A stretch of 64,000 nt of DNA from an uncultured Holophagaceae bacterium (GCA_903857495.1 CAIOFF010000029.1:41305-105304), one strand, 5' to 3'. Positions 42,036 to 53,223 are shown, counted from the stretch's first letter. Notes: generated by a model not told the origin, from the sequence alone. Made by a program: numbers and translations.

Positions 42036-42917
42036 ATGCTCGAACAACAGCTCGTCAACGCCCTCACCCTGGGCAGCGTTTATGCCCTCTTCTCGCTGGG
42101 CTTCACGCTGGTGTTCGGCGTGCTGGAGGTCATCAACCTCTCCCACGGCGCCATGTTCATGGCCGGCAGCTTCGCGGCCCTGACCGTGGTGACCCGCCTC
42201 AAGGCGCCCCTGGCCGTGGGCATCCTGGCGGCCATGCTGGTGTCCGGCCTCCTGGGGCTGGCCATCGACGCCCTGATCCTGAAGCGGCTGCGGGCCCGCC
42301 ACGCCCCGCACCTGATCCCCATGATCGCCACCATCGGGGCCACCACCGTGCTGACCAGCGCCGCCCAGGGGCTGTTCGGCGTCGAGGTCCAGCGCTTCCC
42401 GGATGAGCTGCTCCCCACCCGGGAGTTCATCTTCGGCAGCGTGCATGTGCGGGCCCTGGAGCTGGCCATCGTGGGCATCGCCTTCCTGCTCATGACGACC
42501 CTGTTCCTGGTGCTGCGGCACACCCGCCAGGGGCGCGCCCTGCGGGCCATCGCCGAGTCCCCGAAGGCCGCCGCCCTCCTGGGCATCAACGTCGAGGGCC
42601 TGTTCCTGGCCACCTCCTTCACCGCCGCGGCCCTCGGCGGCGTCGCCGGGCTGCTCATCGGTCTGAACTTCAACTCGGTCACGCCCCTGATGGGCCAGCC
42701 CATCCTCCACAAGGGCATCGCGGTGGTCATCCTGGGCGGCATGGGCGACATCCGCGGCGCCCTCTTCGGGGGGCTGTTCCTGGGCTTCGCCGAGGTGCTC
42801 AGCAAGGCCTACCTCTCGTCCCAGATGGGCGACGCCGTGGCCTTCGGCCTGCTGTTCCTGATCCTCCTGGTGCGGCCCGCGGGCCTGTTCGGCCGGGTGC
42901 TGGAACGCAAGGCCTGA
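42036..42917 (+). CDS. livH: Branched-chain amino-acid ABC transporter permease LivH
   Basis: 293 residues, about eight helices. The start (LEQQLVNALTLGSVYALFSLGFTLVFGVLEVINLSHGAMFMAG) and the coupling motif EVINLSHG are typical of LivH; a second block, GRALRAIAESPKAAALLGINVE, is the ATPase contact region. 18 bp after livK, 1 bp before livM. Confidence 0.95.
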   Translation: MLEQQLVNALTLGSVYALFSLGFTLVFGVLEVINLSHGAMFMAGSFAALTVVTRLKAPLAVGILAAMLVSGLLGLAIDALILKRLRARHAPHLIPMIATIGATTVLTSAAQGLFGVEVQRFPDELLPTREFIFGSVHVRALELAIVGIAFLLMTTLFLVLRHTRQGRALRAIAESPKAAALLGINVEGLFLATSFTAAALGGVAGLLIGLNFNSVTPLMGQPILHKGIAVVILGGMGDIRGALFGGLFLGFAEVLSKAYLSSQMGDAVAFGLLFLILLVRPAGLFGRVLERKA

Positions 42918-42918
42918 C

Positions 42919-43787
42919 ATGGAAGCCTTCGCCGACTTCTGGGCCACCTACAGCACGCTCATCTTCACGGTGGGCATCCACGCGCTGCTGGCCCTCTCCC
43001 TCTGGCTGACCCTCTCCTGCGGGCTGCTGTCCCTGGCCAACGCGGCCTTCATGGGCATCGGCGCCTACACGGCCGCGCTGCTGACGCTGCACCTGCACTG
43101 GCCCTTCCCCATGGTCCTGGCGGCGGGCGCCCTCGCCCCGGCGGCGGTGGCCCTCGTCATCGGGGCGCCGACGCTGCGCCTCTCCGGGGTCTACCTGGCC
43201 ATGGCGACCCTGGCCTTCGGCGAGGTGACCCGCATCCTGGTCCTCAACCTGGAGATCACTGGCGGTCCCGAGGGGCTGAACGGCATCCCGCTCCTCACCA
43301 CCTGGTGGCACATCCTCCTGATTCTCGCGGCGGCTGGCTACGCCCTGGCACGCCTCCGGCGCTCCCGCATGGGACGGGCCTTCGAGGCCATCCGGGAGGA
43401 CGAGGTCGCGGCGCGCATGATGGGCATCGACGTCGAGGGGCACAAGCTCGCGGCCTTCACGCTGGGGGCGGTGCTGGCCGGGCTCGCGGGGGCCCTGAAC
43501 GCGCACTCCACCTTCTTCATCAGCCCCCGGGAGTACGGCTTCGAGAACGCCGTGGACATCCTGACCATGACCATCCTGGGTGGCATCTCCAGCCTCATCG
43601 GCCCGGTGCTGGGGGCCACCATCCTGACTCTGCTGCCCGAGCTCCTGCGCTTCCTCCACGCCTACCGGCTGGCCGTGAACGGCCTGATCCTCATCGCTGT
43701 GGTGCTGTTCCTGCCCACGGGCCTCTGGGACTCCCGTCGCCTCCGCCAGCTCGTCGGCGCCTGGCGCACCCGCCGGGAGGGCAAGCC

Positions 43788-43791
<4 letters not shown>
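42919..43791 (+). CDS. livM: Branched-chain amino-acid ABC transporter permease LivM
   Basis: 290 residues with about eight helices. LivM blocks: LSLANAAFMGIGAYTAAL, GVYLAMATLAFGEVTRIL, and GRAFEAIREDEVAARMMGIDV, the EAA-like contact with the ATPases. Overlaps livG by 4 bp (ATGA). Partner of LivH in the membrane channel. Confidence 0.95.
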
Positions 43792-44563
<772 letters not shown>

Positions 44564-44567
<4 letters not shown>

Positions 44568-45277
44568 GCATGCTGCTGGAGGTCCAGGACCTCGCGGTGG
44601 CCTACGGGCACATCGACGCCGTGAAGGGCGTCTCCTTCCAGCTCGAGGAGGGCAAGATCACGGCCCTGGTGGGGGCCAACGGCGCCGGCAAGAGCACCAC
44701 CCTGCTGGCCCTCTCCGGTCTGCTGCGCCCCAAGGCGGGCGCCGTGCGCTTTGCGGGCGAGGACATCACGGGCCTCGCCCCCCACCAGATCGTCCGACGG
44801 GGTATCGTCCAGGTGGCCGAGGGGCGCGCCATCCTCACCACCCTCACGGTGCGGGAGAACCTCGACCTCGGGGCCTATACCCGCCAGGACCGGGCTGGCG
44901 TGGCCGACAGCCTGGCGCGGGTCTTCCACCTCTTCCCGCTGCTGGAGGAGCGGACCGCGCAGTACGCGGGCAACCTCTCCGGGGGCGAGCAGCAGATGCT
45001 GGCCATTGGCCGCGCCCTCATGGCGAAACCCCGACTGCTGCTGCTCGACGAGCCCTCCATGGGACTGGCCCCGCTCATGGTGCAGGAGATCTTCCGCACC
45101 CTCGTCGAGATCAACCGCGACGGGCTGACTGTCCTGCTGGTGGAGCAGAACGTCCGCCAGGCTCTGAAGATCTCCGCCCAGGGCTATGTCCTGGAGACCG
45201 GCCTGGTGGTGATGGCGGACACGGGGGCCAGCCTGCTGGCGAACCCCAAGATCGTCGAGCACTACCTGGGCGGCTGA
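44564..45277 (+). CDS. livF: Branched-chain amino-acid ABC transporter ATPase LivF
   Basis: 237 residues. Walker A GANGAGKST, VQVAEGRAILTTLTVRENLDLGAY (LivF Q-loop), signature LSGGEQQMLAIGRALMA, Walker B LLLLDEPSMGLAP, H-loop VEQNVRQAL. Last gene of the operon; its stop abuts the stop of the convergent histidine kinase with no spacer, so the two transcripts must overlap. Confidence 0.96.
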
Positions 45278-47803
45278 TCAGACCCGCCCCGGCGGCCCCG
45301 TCAGGATGCCCCGCAGGCGCTGGGTGAGTTGACTCACGGTGAAGGGCTTGCGCAGCAGGGGCGCGTCAGGCCGTGCCAGTCCGTGCGGGCCCAGCTCATT
45401 GGCCGTATAGCCGGACATGTAGAGCACTCGGAGCGACGGGTGCAGGGCCACCAGCTCCGCCGCCAGGACCGGCCCGCTGTCGCCGGGCATGATCACGTCC
45501 GTGAGCAGGAGGGAGATGCTGGCCGAGTGGGCCTTGAAGACCAGCCGCGCCTCCTCGGCGTCGCGGGCCACCAGGACCTGGTAGCCGTGGGGCAGGAGGC
45601 TGCGCTGGGTGGACTCCAACACCGCGGGCTCATCCTCCACCAGCAGGATCGTCTCACTGCCTCGCAGGGCCTCCGCTCCGCTGGCGGTGGCCACGGCGTC
45701 GACCGGACCCGGGGCCCGACGGAAGGCCAGCCGGAGGGTGGTGCCATTTCCTGGCGTGGACCAGACATCGAGGCCTCCCTGGGAGGCCTTCATCAAACCG
45801 TAGACTGAGGCGAGGCCGAGGCCCGTCCCCTTGCCGCGGCCCTTGGTGGTGAAGAAGGGCTCGAACAGGTGCTCGAGGGTCTTCTCCTCCATGCCGGTGC
45901 CGGTATCCACGACCTCCAGGATCACGGTCTCGCCCGGGGCGATGGGCAGGTATGGGGTGATCAGCGTTTCGGCCACGACTTCGTTGCGGAGTCTCAGGGT
46001 GAGCACGCCGCCCTCGGCCATGGCATCGCGGGAGTTGGCCGCCATGTTCAGGAGGGCCTGTTCCAGTTCACTGGGGTCCATGGTGATGGGCCACACGTCC
46101 GGGGCCAGGTCCAGCATGAGGGGGATGCGCTCGCCCAGGAGGCCCTCGAGGAGGGGCGCCACGCCCCGGATCAGCTCGCCGGGGTCGATGGTCTTGGACT
46201 GGGGCGAATCCTTCCGGCAGAAGGAGAGGAGGCGCCCCGTCAGGACGGCGCCGCGGGTGGCGGCCCCGTAGATCCGCCGCAGGTCCTGCTCCGCGGGGTG
46301 ACCGTCTGGGAGGTGGGTCTCCGCCAGCTCCGCGTTGCCCAGGATGGCGCTCAGCAGGTTGTTGAAGTCGTGGGCGATGCCCCCGGCCAGCCGACCCACG
46401 GCCTCCATCTTCTGCGCCTCCCGCAGCTGGTCCTCCAGGCGGTGGCGCTCGGTGATGTCGCGGGCATTCAGGACGAGCCCCTGGACGGTGGGGTCTGCCA
46501 GATGGTCGCTGCCGGAGATCTCCAGGGTGCGCCAGCTCCCATCCGTGTGTCGCATCCGGCACTGGTGCATGAGGGTCCGGCTGCTCCTGAGCAGGTCCTG
46601 CAGGAAGGCCTGCGTGGCTGCCAGGTCCTCGGAATGGACGAAATCCTCGAGCTGCCTGCCGGCGAGGAACTCCGCCTCGAGGCCGAGCACGTTCTTCGCC
46701 GCAGGACTGGCGAAGTCCACCTTGCCCTGGGGATCGAGGAGCAGCACCAGGTCCGACGAATGTCGGATCAGGGCCACGAACCGGGACTGCAGGTGCGCCG
46801 TGGCGGCCTCTGCCGCGAGCCGGGCCGTCTCCCGCAGGGCCAGGAACTCCCGGAGCAGGAGCACGAAGATGAGGAGCAGGATGCCGAACAGCATCTTCTC
46901 GGCGGTGGGGCCATCCACATTACCCTTCAGGAGCATCTGCGCCAGGCCCACCGACACGAACACAATGGCGATCATGGGGACTGGACTGACGGTGGCGGGT
47001 CGAAGGGGCTGGACGGGCGGGGGGTCCGAGAGGATCCGCCAGCTGCCCACCATGGCCAGCACCAGGGAGAGGGCATTGGCAATGTTCACCCAGTAGCGGA
47101 TGCCGGTGAAGGTCATCTGTGTGATCTCCAGGGCGAACATCAGGTCCGCCAGCCAGGAGATGCCGAGGCCCGCCAGAAGGAGGTTGAGGCCCAGGCGGGA
47201 AGGGAAGGGCGCGGACTGAAGCAGCACCTTGTTCAGGATCATCACTCCGGCGAAGGCCAGGACCGGGTACGTGACGCTGAGGATGGTCGCCAGGTTCAGG
47301 GAACCATGGAGCGTCGGATGGACCGCGAAGACCCAGATCGGGGCCCCGACGCCGCCGATGAAGGCGGCGCTGTCCAGGACCACCCGCCAGAACCCCGGCA
47401 GGGGTGGGCCGGCCTTGGGAAGGTGGAAGAGGCCCAGGAAGGTGAGCGGGTAGGCGAGGAGGTAGAAGATGTCCACCAGTCCCAGGTCGACGATCTGGCC
47501 CTGCAGGGTGCTGGTGAAGGGGAACAGCAGTCCGGCCACGAAGGACATGAACCAGGCCCCGGCCAGCCAGCGGGTGGCCCCGCGGTAGCCCGGGGGCAGG
47601 TCCGGTCGGGCTGAGGCCTTCCAGAGCAGGCCGGCCGTGGCGCCCTGCAGCACCGTGAGGTAGCCGATCTCCAGGATCCGCTGCAGGTTGCCGGGCGGAG
47701 GATAGGTGGCGAGCCAGACCACGTAGACCGGGGCGCAGAGGATGAGGCCCCGCAGCCAGACGGGTGCTCGGCGGAGCCAGGCTAGGGTGCTTCCTGAAGG
47801 CAT
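45278..47803 (-). CDS. Membrane-bound PAS hybrid sensor histidine kinase (PAS-HisKA-HATPase-REC)
   Basis: 841 residues. About nine helices (1-320) form a membrane sensor of unknown type. A PAS domain follows (345-455, [20 protein letters not shown]). HisKA has the phosphoacceptor His near 478 ([20 protein letters not shown]), and the ATPase has [36 protein letters not shown] and [11 protein letters not shown]-terminal receiver (715-841) has [20 protein letters not shown] and LLRKPF. The HDFNN form of the H-box is typical of soil and deltaproteobacterial hybrid kinases. No separate regulator is adjacent. Confidence 0.93.
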   Translation of the reverse strand: MPSGSTLAWLRRAPVWLRGLILCAPVYVVWLATYPPPGNLQRILEIGYLTVLQGATAGLLWKASARPDLPPGYRGATRWLAGAWFMSFVAGLLFPFTSTLQGQIVDLGLVDIFYLLAYPLTFLGLFHLPKAGPPLPGFWRVVLDSAAFIGGVGAPIWVFAVHPTLHGSLNLATILSVTYPVLAFAGVMILNKVLLQSAPFPSRLGLNLLLAGLGISWLADLMFALEITQMTFTGIRYWVNIANALSLVLAMVGSWRILSDPPPVQPLRPATVSPVPMIAIVFVSVGLAQMLLKGNVDGPTAEKMLFGILLLIFVLLLREFLALRETARLAAEAATAHLQSRFVALIRHSSDLVLLLDPQGKVDFASPAAKNVLGLEAEFLAGRQLEDFVHSEDLAATQAFLQDLLRSSRTLMHQCRMRHTDGSWRTLEISGSDHLADPTVQGLVLNARDITERHRLEDQLREAQKMEAVGRLAGGIAHDFNNLLSAILGNAELAETHLPDGHPAEQDLRRIYGAATRGAVLTGRLLSFCRKDSPQSKTIDPGELIRGVAPLLEGLLGERIPLMLDLAPDVWPITMDPSELEQALLNMAANSRDAMAEGGVLTLRLRNEVVAETLITPYLPIAPGETVILEVVDTGTGMEEKTLEHLFEPFFTTKGRGKGTGLGLASVYGLMKASQGGLDVWSTPGNGTTLRLAFRRAPGPVDAVATASGAEALRGSETILLVEDEPAVLESTQRSLLPHGYQVLVARDAEEARLVFKAHSASISLLLTDVIMPGDSGPVLAAELVALHPSLRVLYMSGYTANELGPHGLARPDAPLLRKPFTVSQLTQRLRGILTGPPGRV

Positions 47804-47937
47804 GGCGACTCGGGTGGGATTAGAAGAAAGACCTTACCAGCACCGGCGGCACCCGGCGCTCCTTTGGCATCCGTGCCGAGGGCATGTCTCAGAGTCTTGA
47901 CTCCACTTGCTGGGCTTAGGGGCGCAGCGACAGCCGC

Positions 47938-49833
47938 TCAGATCTCCAGGTAGGTGTGCAGCTTCCGCTCTTCGGTGAGGAGGGCCCGGAGGGCCTCGGC
48001 GGCATCGTTCTTGGCGCTGGCCTTGCGCTTGGTCTGGGGCCCCTGGATCAGTACGTCGGGATCGTAGTGGACGCTCCGCAGCACGTGGTCCACGGTGTCG
48101 CCCTTGACGATGTGCTGGATCTTGAAGGTGTCGTCCTCGTGGACCATGATGTGCGCCTCGTTGGGGGCGCCGAAGAGGTTGTGCCGCATGCCCAGGATGT
48201 CCTGGTAGGCGCCGGTGAGGAAGAAGGCCACATAGTAGGCCTCGCCGCCCCGGGGCTCGTGGAGCGGGATCTCGTCACGGACATCCTTGAGGTCGATGAA
48301 CTTCTCCATCTTGCCGTCGCTGTCGCAGGTGATGTCGCAGAGGGTCGCGGACAGGCCGGGCTTTTCCTTCAGGCGGTGGATGGGCATCACCGGGAAGAGC
48401 TGCTCGATGGCCCAGTGGTCCGGCATGGACTGGAAGATGCTGAAGTTGGCGATGAGCTTGTCCGCCAGGCTCTTGTTGAGGTCCTGGAACTCCTCGGGCA
48501 CGTACTTGAGGCTCTTGCTGCTGAGGATGCGGGACAGCTTGCGACAGACCTCCCAGAAGAGGGTCTCGCCCTTGCTGCGGTCCTCCAGACCCAGGTAGCC
48601 CAGGTTGAAGAGGGTGAGCATCTCGTCCTTCTGGGTGATGGCGTCGTGGTACATCTCGGCGAAGTTCTTGATGGAGATGTTGTCCCGGGTGTAGGCCAGC
48701 TCCTTCAGGATCTGCGGCTCGTTGCCCGTGAGGGTCACGGTGTACTTGGTGTGGGTCGTGTCGATGAGGCCGATGATGTCCACCACCACCACCTGGTGGT
48801 AGGCCACGATGGCGCGGCCGGACTCGCTGAGCAGGTCCGGCATGGGCACCTGCTCCTGGGTGCAGATGTCCTTGGTGGTGTAGACCACGTCCGCGGCGTA
48901 CTCGGAGATGGTGTAGTTCATGGAGCTGCTGAAGGTGGTCTTGCTGCCGTCGTAGTCCACGCCGAGGCCGCCGCCCACGTTGAGGTAGCGGATGGGCACG
49001 CCCAGCTTGCGCAGCTTGGCGTAGATGCGAGTGGCCTCCTTCATGGCCGACTTGATCTTGCGGATGTCCGTGATCTGGCTGCCGATGTGGAAGTGCAGCT
49101 CGATGACCGAGTCCAGCAGGTCGCGCTTCTCCAGCACCTCGATGGCGTCGAGGATCTCCCGCGTGGTGAGCCCGAACTTGGCGTGGTCCCCGGCGCTGGT
49201 CTCCCACTTGCCCGAGCCCTGGGCGTTGAGCTTGGCACGCAGCCCGATGAGGGGCTCGACCTTGAGCTCCTTGGCCACCTTGAGGATCAGGGGCAGCTCG
49301 GTCATCTTCTCGACGGTGATGACCACCTTGCGCCCGGCCTTGCGGGCCAGCAGGGCCATGCGGATGAAGGACTCGTCCTTGTAGCCGTTGCAGAGCACCA
49401 GGGCCTCGGGGTGCAGGTCCAGGCTGAGGGCGATGATCAGCTCCGGCTTGGAGCCCGCCTCCAGGCCGTAGTGGTACTTGTTGCCGGCGCGGACGATCTC
49501 CTCGACCACTTCCTTGGTCTGGTTGGTCTTCACCGGGTAGACGCCCTGGTAGCCGCCCTCGTAGCCGAACTCGTTGATGGCGCGGCGGAAGGCCTCGTTG
49601 ACCTCGACCACACGGTGGGCCAGCACCTGGGGAAAGCGCAGGTTCAGCGGGGTCCGGAGACCCTTCTTCTTCAGCGACTGGACGATCTCATAGACATCGC
49701 AGCTGAGCGTGTCGTCCTGGGTGGGCGTGATCTCGAGGTGGCCCTTGGCGTTGATGCCGAAATAGCCGTTGCCCCATTCCTTTACGCCGTAGAGCGACGT
49801 GGCGTCCTGGACGGTCCAGTGCTTCATGGGCAT
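47938..49833 (-). CDS. speA: Biosynthetic arginine decarboxylase
   Basis: PLP enzyme making agmatine from arginine, the first step of polyamine synthesis. About 631 residues from the ATG at 49833, chosen over an in-frame start at 49911 because GGAGG lies 8 bases upstream and the family begins WTVQDATSLYGVKEWGNGYF. PLP-lysine motif YPVKTNQ; HFHIGSQ; NVGGGLGVDYDG; SESGRAIVAYH. No agmatinase or agmatine deiminase gene is adjacent. Confidence 0.95.
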   Translation of the reverse strand: MPMKHWTVQDATSLYGVKEWGNGYFGINAKGHLEITPTQDDTLSCDVYEIVQSLKKKGLRTPLNLRFPQVLAHRVVEVNEAFRRAINEFGYEGGYQGVYPVKTNQTKEVVEEIVRAGNKYHYGLEAGSKPELIIALSLDLHPEALVLCNGYKDESFIRMALLARKAGRKVVITVEKMTELPLILKVAKELKVEPLIGLRAKLNAQGSGKWETSAGDHAKFGLTTREILDAIEVLEKRDLLDSVIELHFHIGSQITDIRKIKSAMKEATRIYAKLRKLGVPIRYLNVGGGLGVDYDGSKTTFSSSMNYTISEYAADVVYTTKDICTQEQVPMPDLLSESGRAIVAYHQVVVVDIIGLIDTTHTKYTVTLTGNEPQILKELAYTRDNISIKNFAEMYHDAITQKDEMLTLFNLGYLGLEDRSKGETLFWEVCRKLSRILSSKSLKYVPEEFQDLNKSLADKLIANFSIFQSMPDHWAIEQLFPVMPIHRLKEKPGLSATLCDITCDSDGKMEKFIDLKDVRDEIPLHEPRGGEAYYVAFFLTGAYQDILGMRHNLFGAPNEAHIMVHEDDTFKIQHIVKGDTVDHVLRSVHYDPDVLIQGPQTKRKASAKNDAAEALRALLTEERKLHTYLEI

Positions 49834-49918
49834 TCCAGGGGCCTCCTCAAATCGGGGCGGCCACCTTCGGCCGGAAGTTTGTTTATAGAAAAAAAAGCCG
49901 AAAACTACCAATGAAAAT

Positions 49919-50881
49919 TTAGGATTTCTCGATCCGGACCAAGGTTGCCCGCCAGTGGCGGTCCCGGACGCGCCTCAGGGCGGTGCGCCGGGTGAGCTTC
50001 CGCCACTGGGCCGCACCCCGGGGCAGGTCCCCGGCAGAGCGGGTGTGGAGGGGGCTGGGGCCGCCCCAGAGGGCTGGATCGCCCCATACTGGCGCCCGGT
50101 TCCAGGGGCAGGCCTCCTGGCAGGCGTCACAGCCCGCAGCCCACTGGCTGCTGGCCAGGGCGGCCGCCACCTCGGCGGGGGGCTCGGCCTCGGTCTCGAT
50201 GGTGTAGGTGGTCAGGCAGCGGGCCGGATCCAGGAGGAAGGGGGTCAGCGCCCCGGAGGGACAGGCCTCCAGGCAGGCGGTGCAGGTGCCGCAGTGCTCC
50301 GCTGTGAAGGGCTCGTCCGGCGGCAGGTCCACGGACAGCAGCAGGACCCCCAGGAAGCCCCAGGAGCCCTCCTTCCCGGCGATGAGCAGGGTGTGCTTGC
50401 CCTGCCAACCCAGCCCGGCCCGGGCGGCCAGCTGGCGCTCCAGCAGGGGGGCGGTGTCGACGCAGACCCGCCCCTCCAGGCCTGGCCAGCGGGCCTGGGC
50501 GGCCTCCAGCAGGCGGGTCAGGCGGGGCTTCACGATCATGTGGTAGTCCGGGCCCCAGAGGTAGCGGCTCAGCTTCAGGCTGCCCGGGGCGGCCCCGGGG
50601 ACCGCCTCGGGGCGGGCATACGGGAAGAAGCCCACCAGGGCGGTGCGGGCCTGGGGGAAGACCGAGCGCGGGTCGAGCAGCGTGGCGGGGTCCAGGTAGG
50701 GCAGCAGGGCCCCGCGGCCCTCCTGGAACCAGGCCCCGAGCCGCTCGGCGTCCGCCTCGAAGGGGTCGCAGGGGGCGAAACCCGCCAGGGCGAAGCCCGA
50801 AGAAAGGGCCTCGGCATGAAGCCAGCACTTGAACGCCAGCGGATCCGGGTGTTCAACTGGCACGCGAAGGTTCCCTCCCAT
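49919..50881 (-). CDS. queG: Epoxyqueuosine reductase
   Basis: Last step of queuosine synthesis in tRNA, a cobalamin and Fe-S enzyme. 320 residues from the ATG at 50881. N-terminal DUF1730-type domain (GFALAGFAPCDPFEADAERLGAWFQEGRGALLPYL), KLSRYLWGPDYH, VDTAPLLERQLAARAGLGWQGKHTLLI, then two 4Fe-4S motifs CGTCTACLEACPSGAL and CDACQEACPWNR. The HEAT-repeat C-terminus of longer QueG is absent, as in many short forms. Its start overlaps the divergent YedF-like start at a shared CATG. Confidence 0.93.
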   Translation of the reverse strand: MGGNLRVPVEHPDPLAFKCWLHAEALSSGFALAGFAPCDPFEADAERLGAWFQEGRGALLPYLDPATLLDPRSVFPQARTALVGFFPYARPEAVPGAAPGSLKLSRYLWGPDYHMIVKPRLTRLLEAAQARWPGLEGRVCVDTAPLLERQLAARAGLGWQGKHTLLIAGKEGSWGFLGVLLLSVDLPPDEPFTAEHCGTCTACLEACPSGALTPFLLDPARCLTTYTIETEAEPPAEVAAALASSQWAAGCDACQEACPWNRAPVWGDPALWGGPSPLHTRSAGDLPRGAAQWRKLTRRTALRRVRDRHWRATLVRIEKS

Positions 50882-51446
50882 GGATATGCTGACCCTCGAG
50901 CTGCTTGATGTCACGGTCTTCCAGGCCCTGCTGGAGCTGCGCGCCCTCCTGGCGGAGCATCCGGGCGAGTCCCTGCGCATCCTGGGCGGGGAGGAGCTGC
51001 TGCGCCTGAACGTGGTGGGCTACCTGGAGAAGCAGGGCCGCATCGTCCGCGTGACCCGCCAAGGCAACCCCTGGGAGCTGCAGGTGGCCCCGGCCTCCCG
51101 CCCCCTGGCTCCGGTCGTGCCGGCGGCGCCGCCCCGGCTGCCGGTGCTGCTGCTGCGGAGCGCCTTCGCCCCTGGCGACCGGGCCCTGGGCCGGCGCCTG
51201 CTGCTGGAGACCCTGTCCCTGCTGGAGGTGGGCACCCCCTGGGTCTGCCTCGCCCACCAGGCCGTGGAGCTGCTGGACGATCCCGGGGCCCTGGTCATCC
51301 TGGAAGGCCTGCGGGGCCGGGGCATCCCGATCCATGTCTCGGCGGCGAGCCTGGCCCACGGCGGTCTGGGCCCCACCGCCTTCGACCAGGTCTCCGATGA
51401 AGGCTGGCAGAAGCTCCTTGCGCGCGGCGGCCTGACCGTGTTGTAG
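50880..51446 (+). CDS. YedF-like (TusA-DsrE-type) protein lacking catalytic cysteines
   Basis: 188 residues from ATG 50880 (or 50886). The N-terminal 60 residues look like a TusA/SirA fold and the C-terminal 110 like the DsrE-type half of YedF (PVLLLRSAFAPGDRALGRRLLLETLSLLEVGTPWVCLAHQAVELL). The TusA active-site CPxP is replaced by VTVF (LLDVTVFQALLELRALL). The Cys of the C-terminal loop is replaced in VSAASLAHGG. So sulfur transfer by the usual cysteines is not possible. Divergent from queG with overlapping start codons. Confidence 0.65.
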   Translation: MDMLTLELLDVTVFQALLELRALLAEHPGESLRILGGEELLRLNVVGYLEKQGRIVRVTRQGNPWELQVAPASRPLAPVVPAAPPRLPVLLLRSAFAPGDRALGRRLLLETLSLLEVGTPWVCLAHQAVELLDDPGALVILEGLRGRGIPIHVSAASLAHGGLGPTAFDQVSDEGWQKLLARGGLTVL

Positions 51447-51473
51447 GCTGGAAGCGGAGCCCGCACCCGCCCC

Positions 51474-52121
51474 ATGAACCTGCCCAACCTTCTCTCCATC
51501 GCCCGCATCCTCATGGTGCCGGTGCTGGTCGTCGTCCTGATGACGAAGGTGACGAACCATGAGGTCATCGGGGTGGTCGTCTTCTGGATCGCCTCCATCA
51601 CGGACTGGCTGGACGGCTACCTGGCGCGCCGCTGGAAGCAGGTGACCACCCTCGGCAAGCTCCTGGATCCGCTGGCGGACAAGCTGCTCGTGGCCGGGGC
51701 CCTGATCTCGCTGGTGGAACTCAACCTGGCGCCCGCATGGATGACCTTCATCATCCTGGCCCGGGAGTTTGCCATCACCGGGCTGCGCGGCATCGCCAGC
51801 GAGGAAGGCCTCACCATCCCCGCCGGCACCGTGGGCAAGTGGAAGATGGGCTTCCAGGTGGCGGCCATCTCCTGCCTCCTGCTCGGACCCCGCCTGGACT
51901 ACTGGCTCTACCTCTGGACCCGCTACGAGATCTTCTCCTTCTTCATCCAGCTCAACCGGCCCTACACCTTCTTCTGGGGCATGGGCGTCCTGCTGCTCTG
52001 GGGCGCCGTGATCCTGGCGATCTGGAGCGCGGTCTCCTACTTCCATGGCTTCTGGAAGGTGGTGGGACCCCGCATCATGGCCGAAAACAGCCACCTGACC
52101 GGCCCCGAGGACACCGAATGA
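51474..52121 (+). CDS. pgsA: CDP-diacylglycerol--glycerol-3-phosphate 3-phosphatidyltransferase
   Basis: Makes phosphatidylglycerol phosphate at the inner membrane. 215 residues, about five helices. It begins NLPNLLSIARILMVPVL and has the full CDP-alcohol phosphotransferase signature in DWLDGYLARRWKQVTTLGKLLDPLADK (DGx2ARx8Gx3Dx3D). An unusual insertion (LYLWTRYEIFSFFIQLNRPYTFFWG) precedes the last helix. Its stop overlaps the next start by 4 bp. Confidence 0.94.
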   Translation: MNLPNLLSIARILMVPVLVVVLMTKVTNHEVIGVVVFWIASITDWLDGYLARRWKQVTTLGKLLDPLADKLLVAGALISLVELNLAPAWMTFIILAREFAITGLRGIASEEGLTIPAGTVGKWKMGFQVAAISCLLLGPRLDYWLYLWTRYEIFSFFIQLNRPYTFFWGMGVLLLWGAVILAIWSAVSYFHGFWKVVGPRIMAENSHLTGPEDTE

Positions 52122-52735
52122 TCCGCAAGTACCTCCTCGCCGGTTTGTTCACCCTGCTGCCGCTGGTGGTGACCCTCTGGATCCTCAAGGGCATCTTCAA
52201 CTCGCTGCTGGACATCTTCCGGGGACCGCTGACCTGGGCGGCCCACCTGCTGCAGATGCCGGACCCGCCGACCTGGGGGCTGGCCCTCTTCTCGGCCCTG
52301 GGCACCCTGCTGCTGCTGGTTCTCGTGGGCGCCCTGGTGGGCAACTACATCGGCCGCCAGCTCCTGACCTGGCTCGATGACGTGATGATGCACGTGCCCC
52401 TGGTGAAGTCCATCTACGGCGCCACCCGCCAGCTCATGGGCGCCATCCAGTCGGGGCAGGGCGGCAGCTTCAAGGACGTAGTGCTCGTGGAGTGGCCCCA
52501 CGCCGGGTCCTACACCCTGGGCTTCGTGGCCAGCCGGGACTGCTCCTGGGCCATGGACGGGGGGCCGGAGATGGTCGCGGTCTATGTGCCCACCGCCCCG
52601 AACCCCACCTCCGGCTACGTCGTCATGATCGAGGCCACCCGGGTTCGACCTCTGCCGATCAACGCCGATCAGGCCCTCACCTGGGCAGTCAGCGGCGGGG
52701 TGGTCGTGCCCGTCCCCTCCATCCGTCCGAAGTAG
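52118..52735 (+). CDS. DUF502 family membrane protein
   Basis: 205 residues from ATG 52118. Two N-terminal helices (YLLAGLFTLLPLVVTLWILKGIF; GLALFSALGTLLLLVLVGALVGNYIGR) and a soluble C-terminal half with the DUF502 blocks VPLVKSIYGATRQLMGAI, VVLVEWPHAGSYTLGFV and VYVPTAPNPTSGYVVMI. Function unknown. Coupled to pgsA by a 4-bp overlap. Confidence 0.92.
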   Translation: MIRKYLLAGLFTLLPLVVTLWILKGIFNSLLDIFRGPLTWAAHLLQMPDPPTWGLALFSALGTLLLLVLVGALVGNYIGRQLLTWLDDVMMHVPLVKSIYGATRQLMGAIQSGQGGSFKDVVLVEWPHAGSYTLGFVASRDCSWAMDGGPEMVAVYVPTAPNPTSGYVVMIEATRVRPLPINADQALTWAVSGGVVVPVPSIRPK

Positions 52736-52797
52736 GGGCCGACCCGGCAAGCCCTTGCGCCTGCCTACCAAGGAACTTCATCCATGACGGTGTCCGA

Positions 52798-53223
52798 GTG
52801 AGCCTGCTGGTCTGGAACCCCGAGTGGGACACGGGCATCGCCCTGATCGACCAGCAGCATCGGAGCCTGCTCGAGCAGGTCGACGCCCTCATGACCGCCA
52901 TCCACGACAACGATGTGGACCGCCGGATTCCTGGCCTCCTGGCCTTCCTCGCCGACTATGTGGAGCAGCACTTCCGGGTGGAAGAGGAAAGGATGGAGGC
53001 CACGGAGTATGCCGGCCTGGCAGGACATCGCGCCATCCATGACGACATGCGCCGGCAGGTGGCCAGCCTGGTCGAGCGCTTCGTGGCGGACTCGCAGGCC
53101 GTCAACGAGGAAGTGCTCGAGTTCCTCACGGACTGGCTCATCAAGCACATCAACGGCGAGGACCGTCGCATGGCCCGGCACCTCCACCAGTGGGCCGCCA
53201 CACACCCGAGGACCTGGTCGTGA
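52798..53223 (+). CDS. Bacteriohemerythrin
   Basis: 141 residues from a GTG at 52798. Di-iron ligands of the four-helix hemerythrin fold are all visible: WDTGIALIDQQH, EQHFRVEEERM, GHRAIHDDM and HINGED. It binds O2 and may deliver it or sense it. Just upstream a five-codon reading frame (ATG at 52783, MTVSE) with AGGAA before it ends in TGA overlapping the GTG. The real start may therefore depend on coupling. The stop overlaps the following SDR start by 4 bp. Confidence 0.9.
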   Translation: MSLLVWNPEWDTGIALIDQQHRSLLEQVDALMTAIHDNDVDRRIPGLLAFLADYVEQHFRVEEERMEATEYAGLAGHRAIHDDMRRQVASLVERFVADSQAVNEEVLEFLTDWLIKHINGEDRRMARHLHQWAATHPRTWS

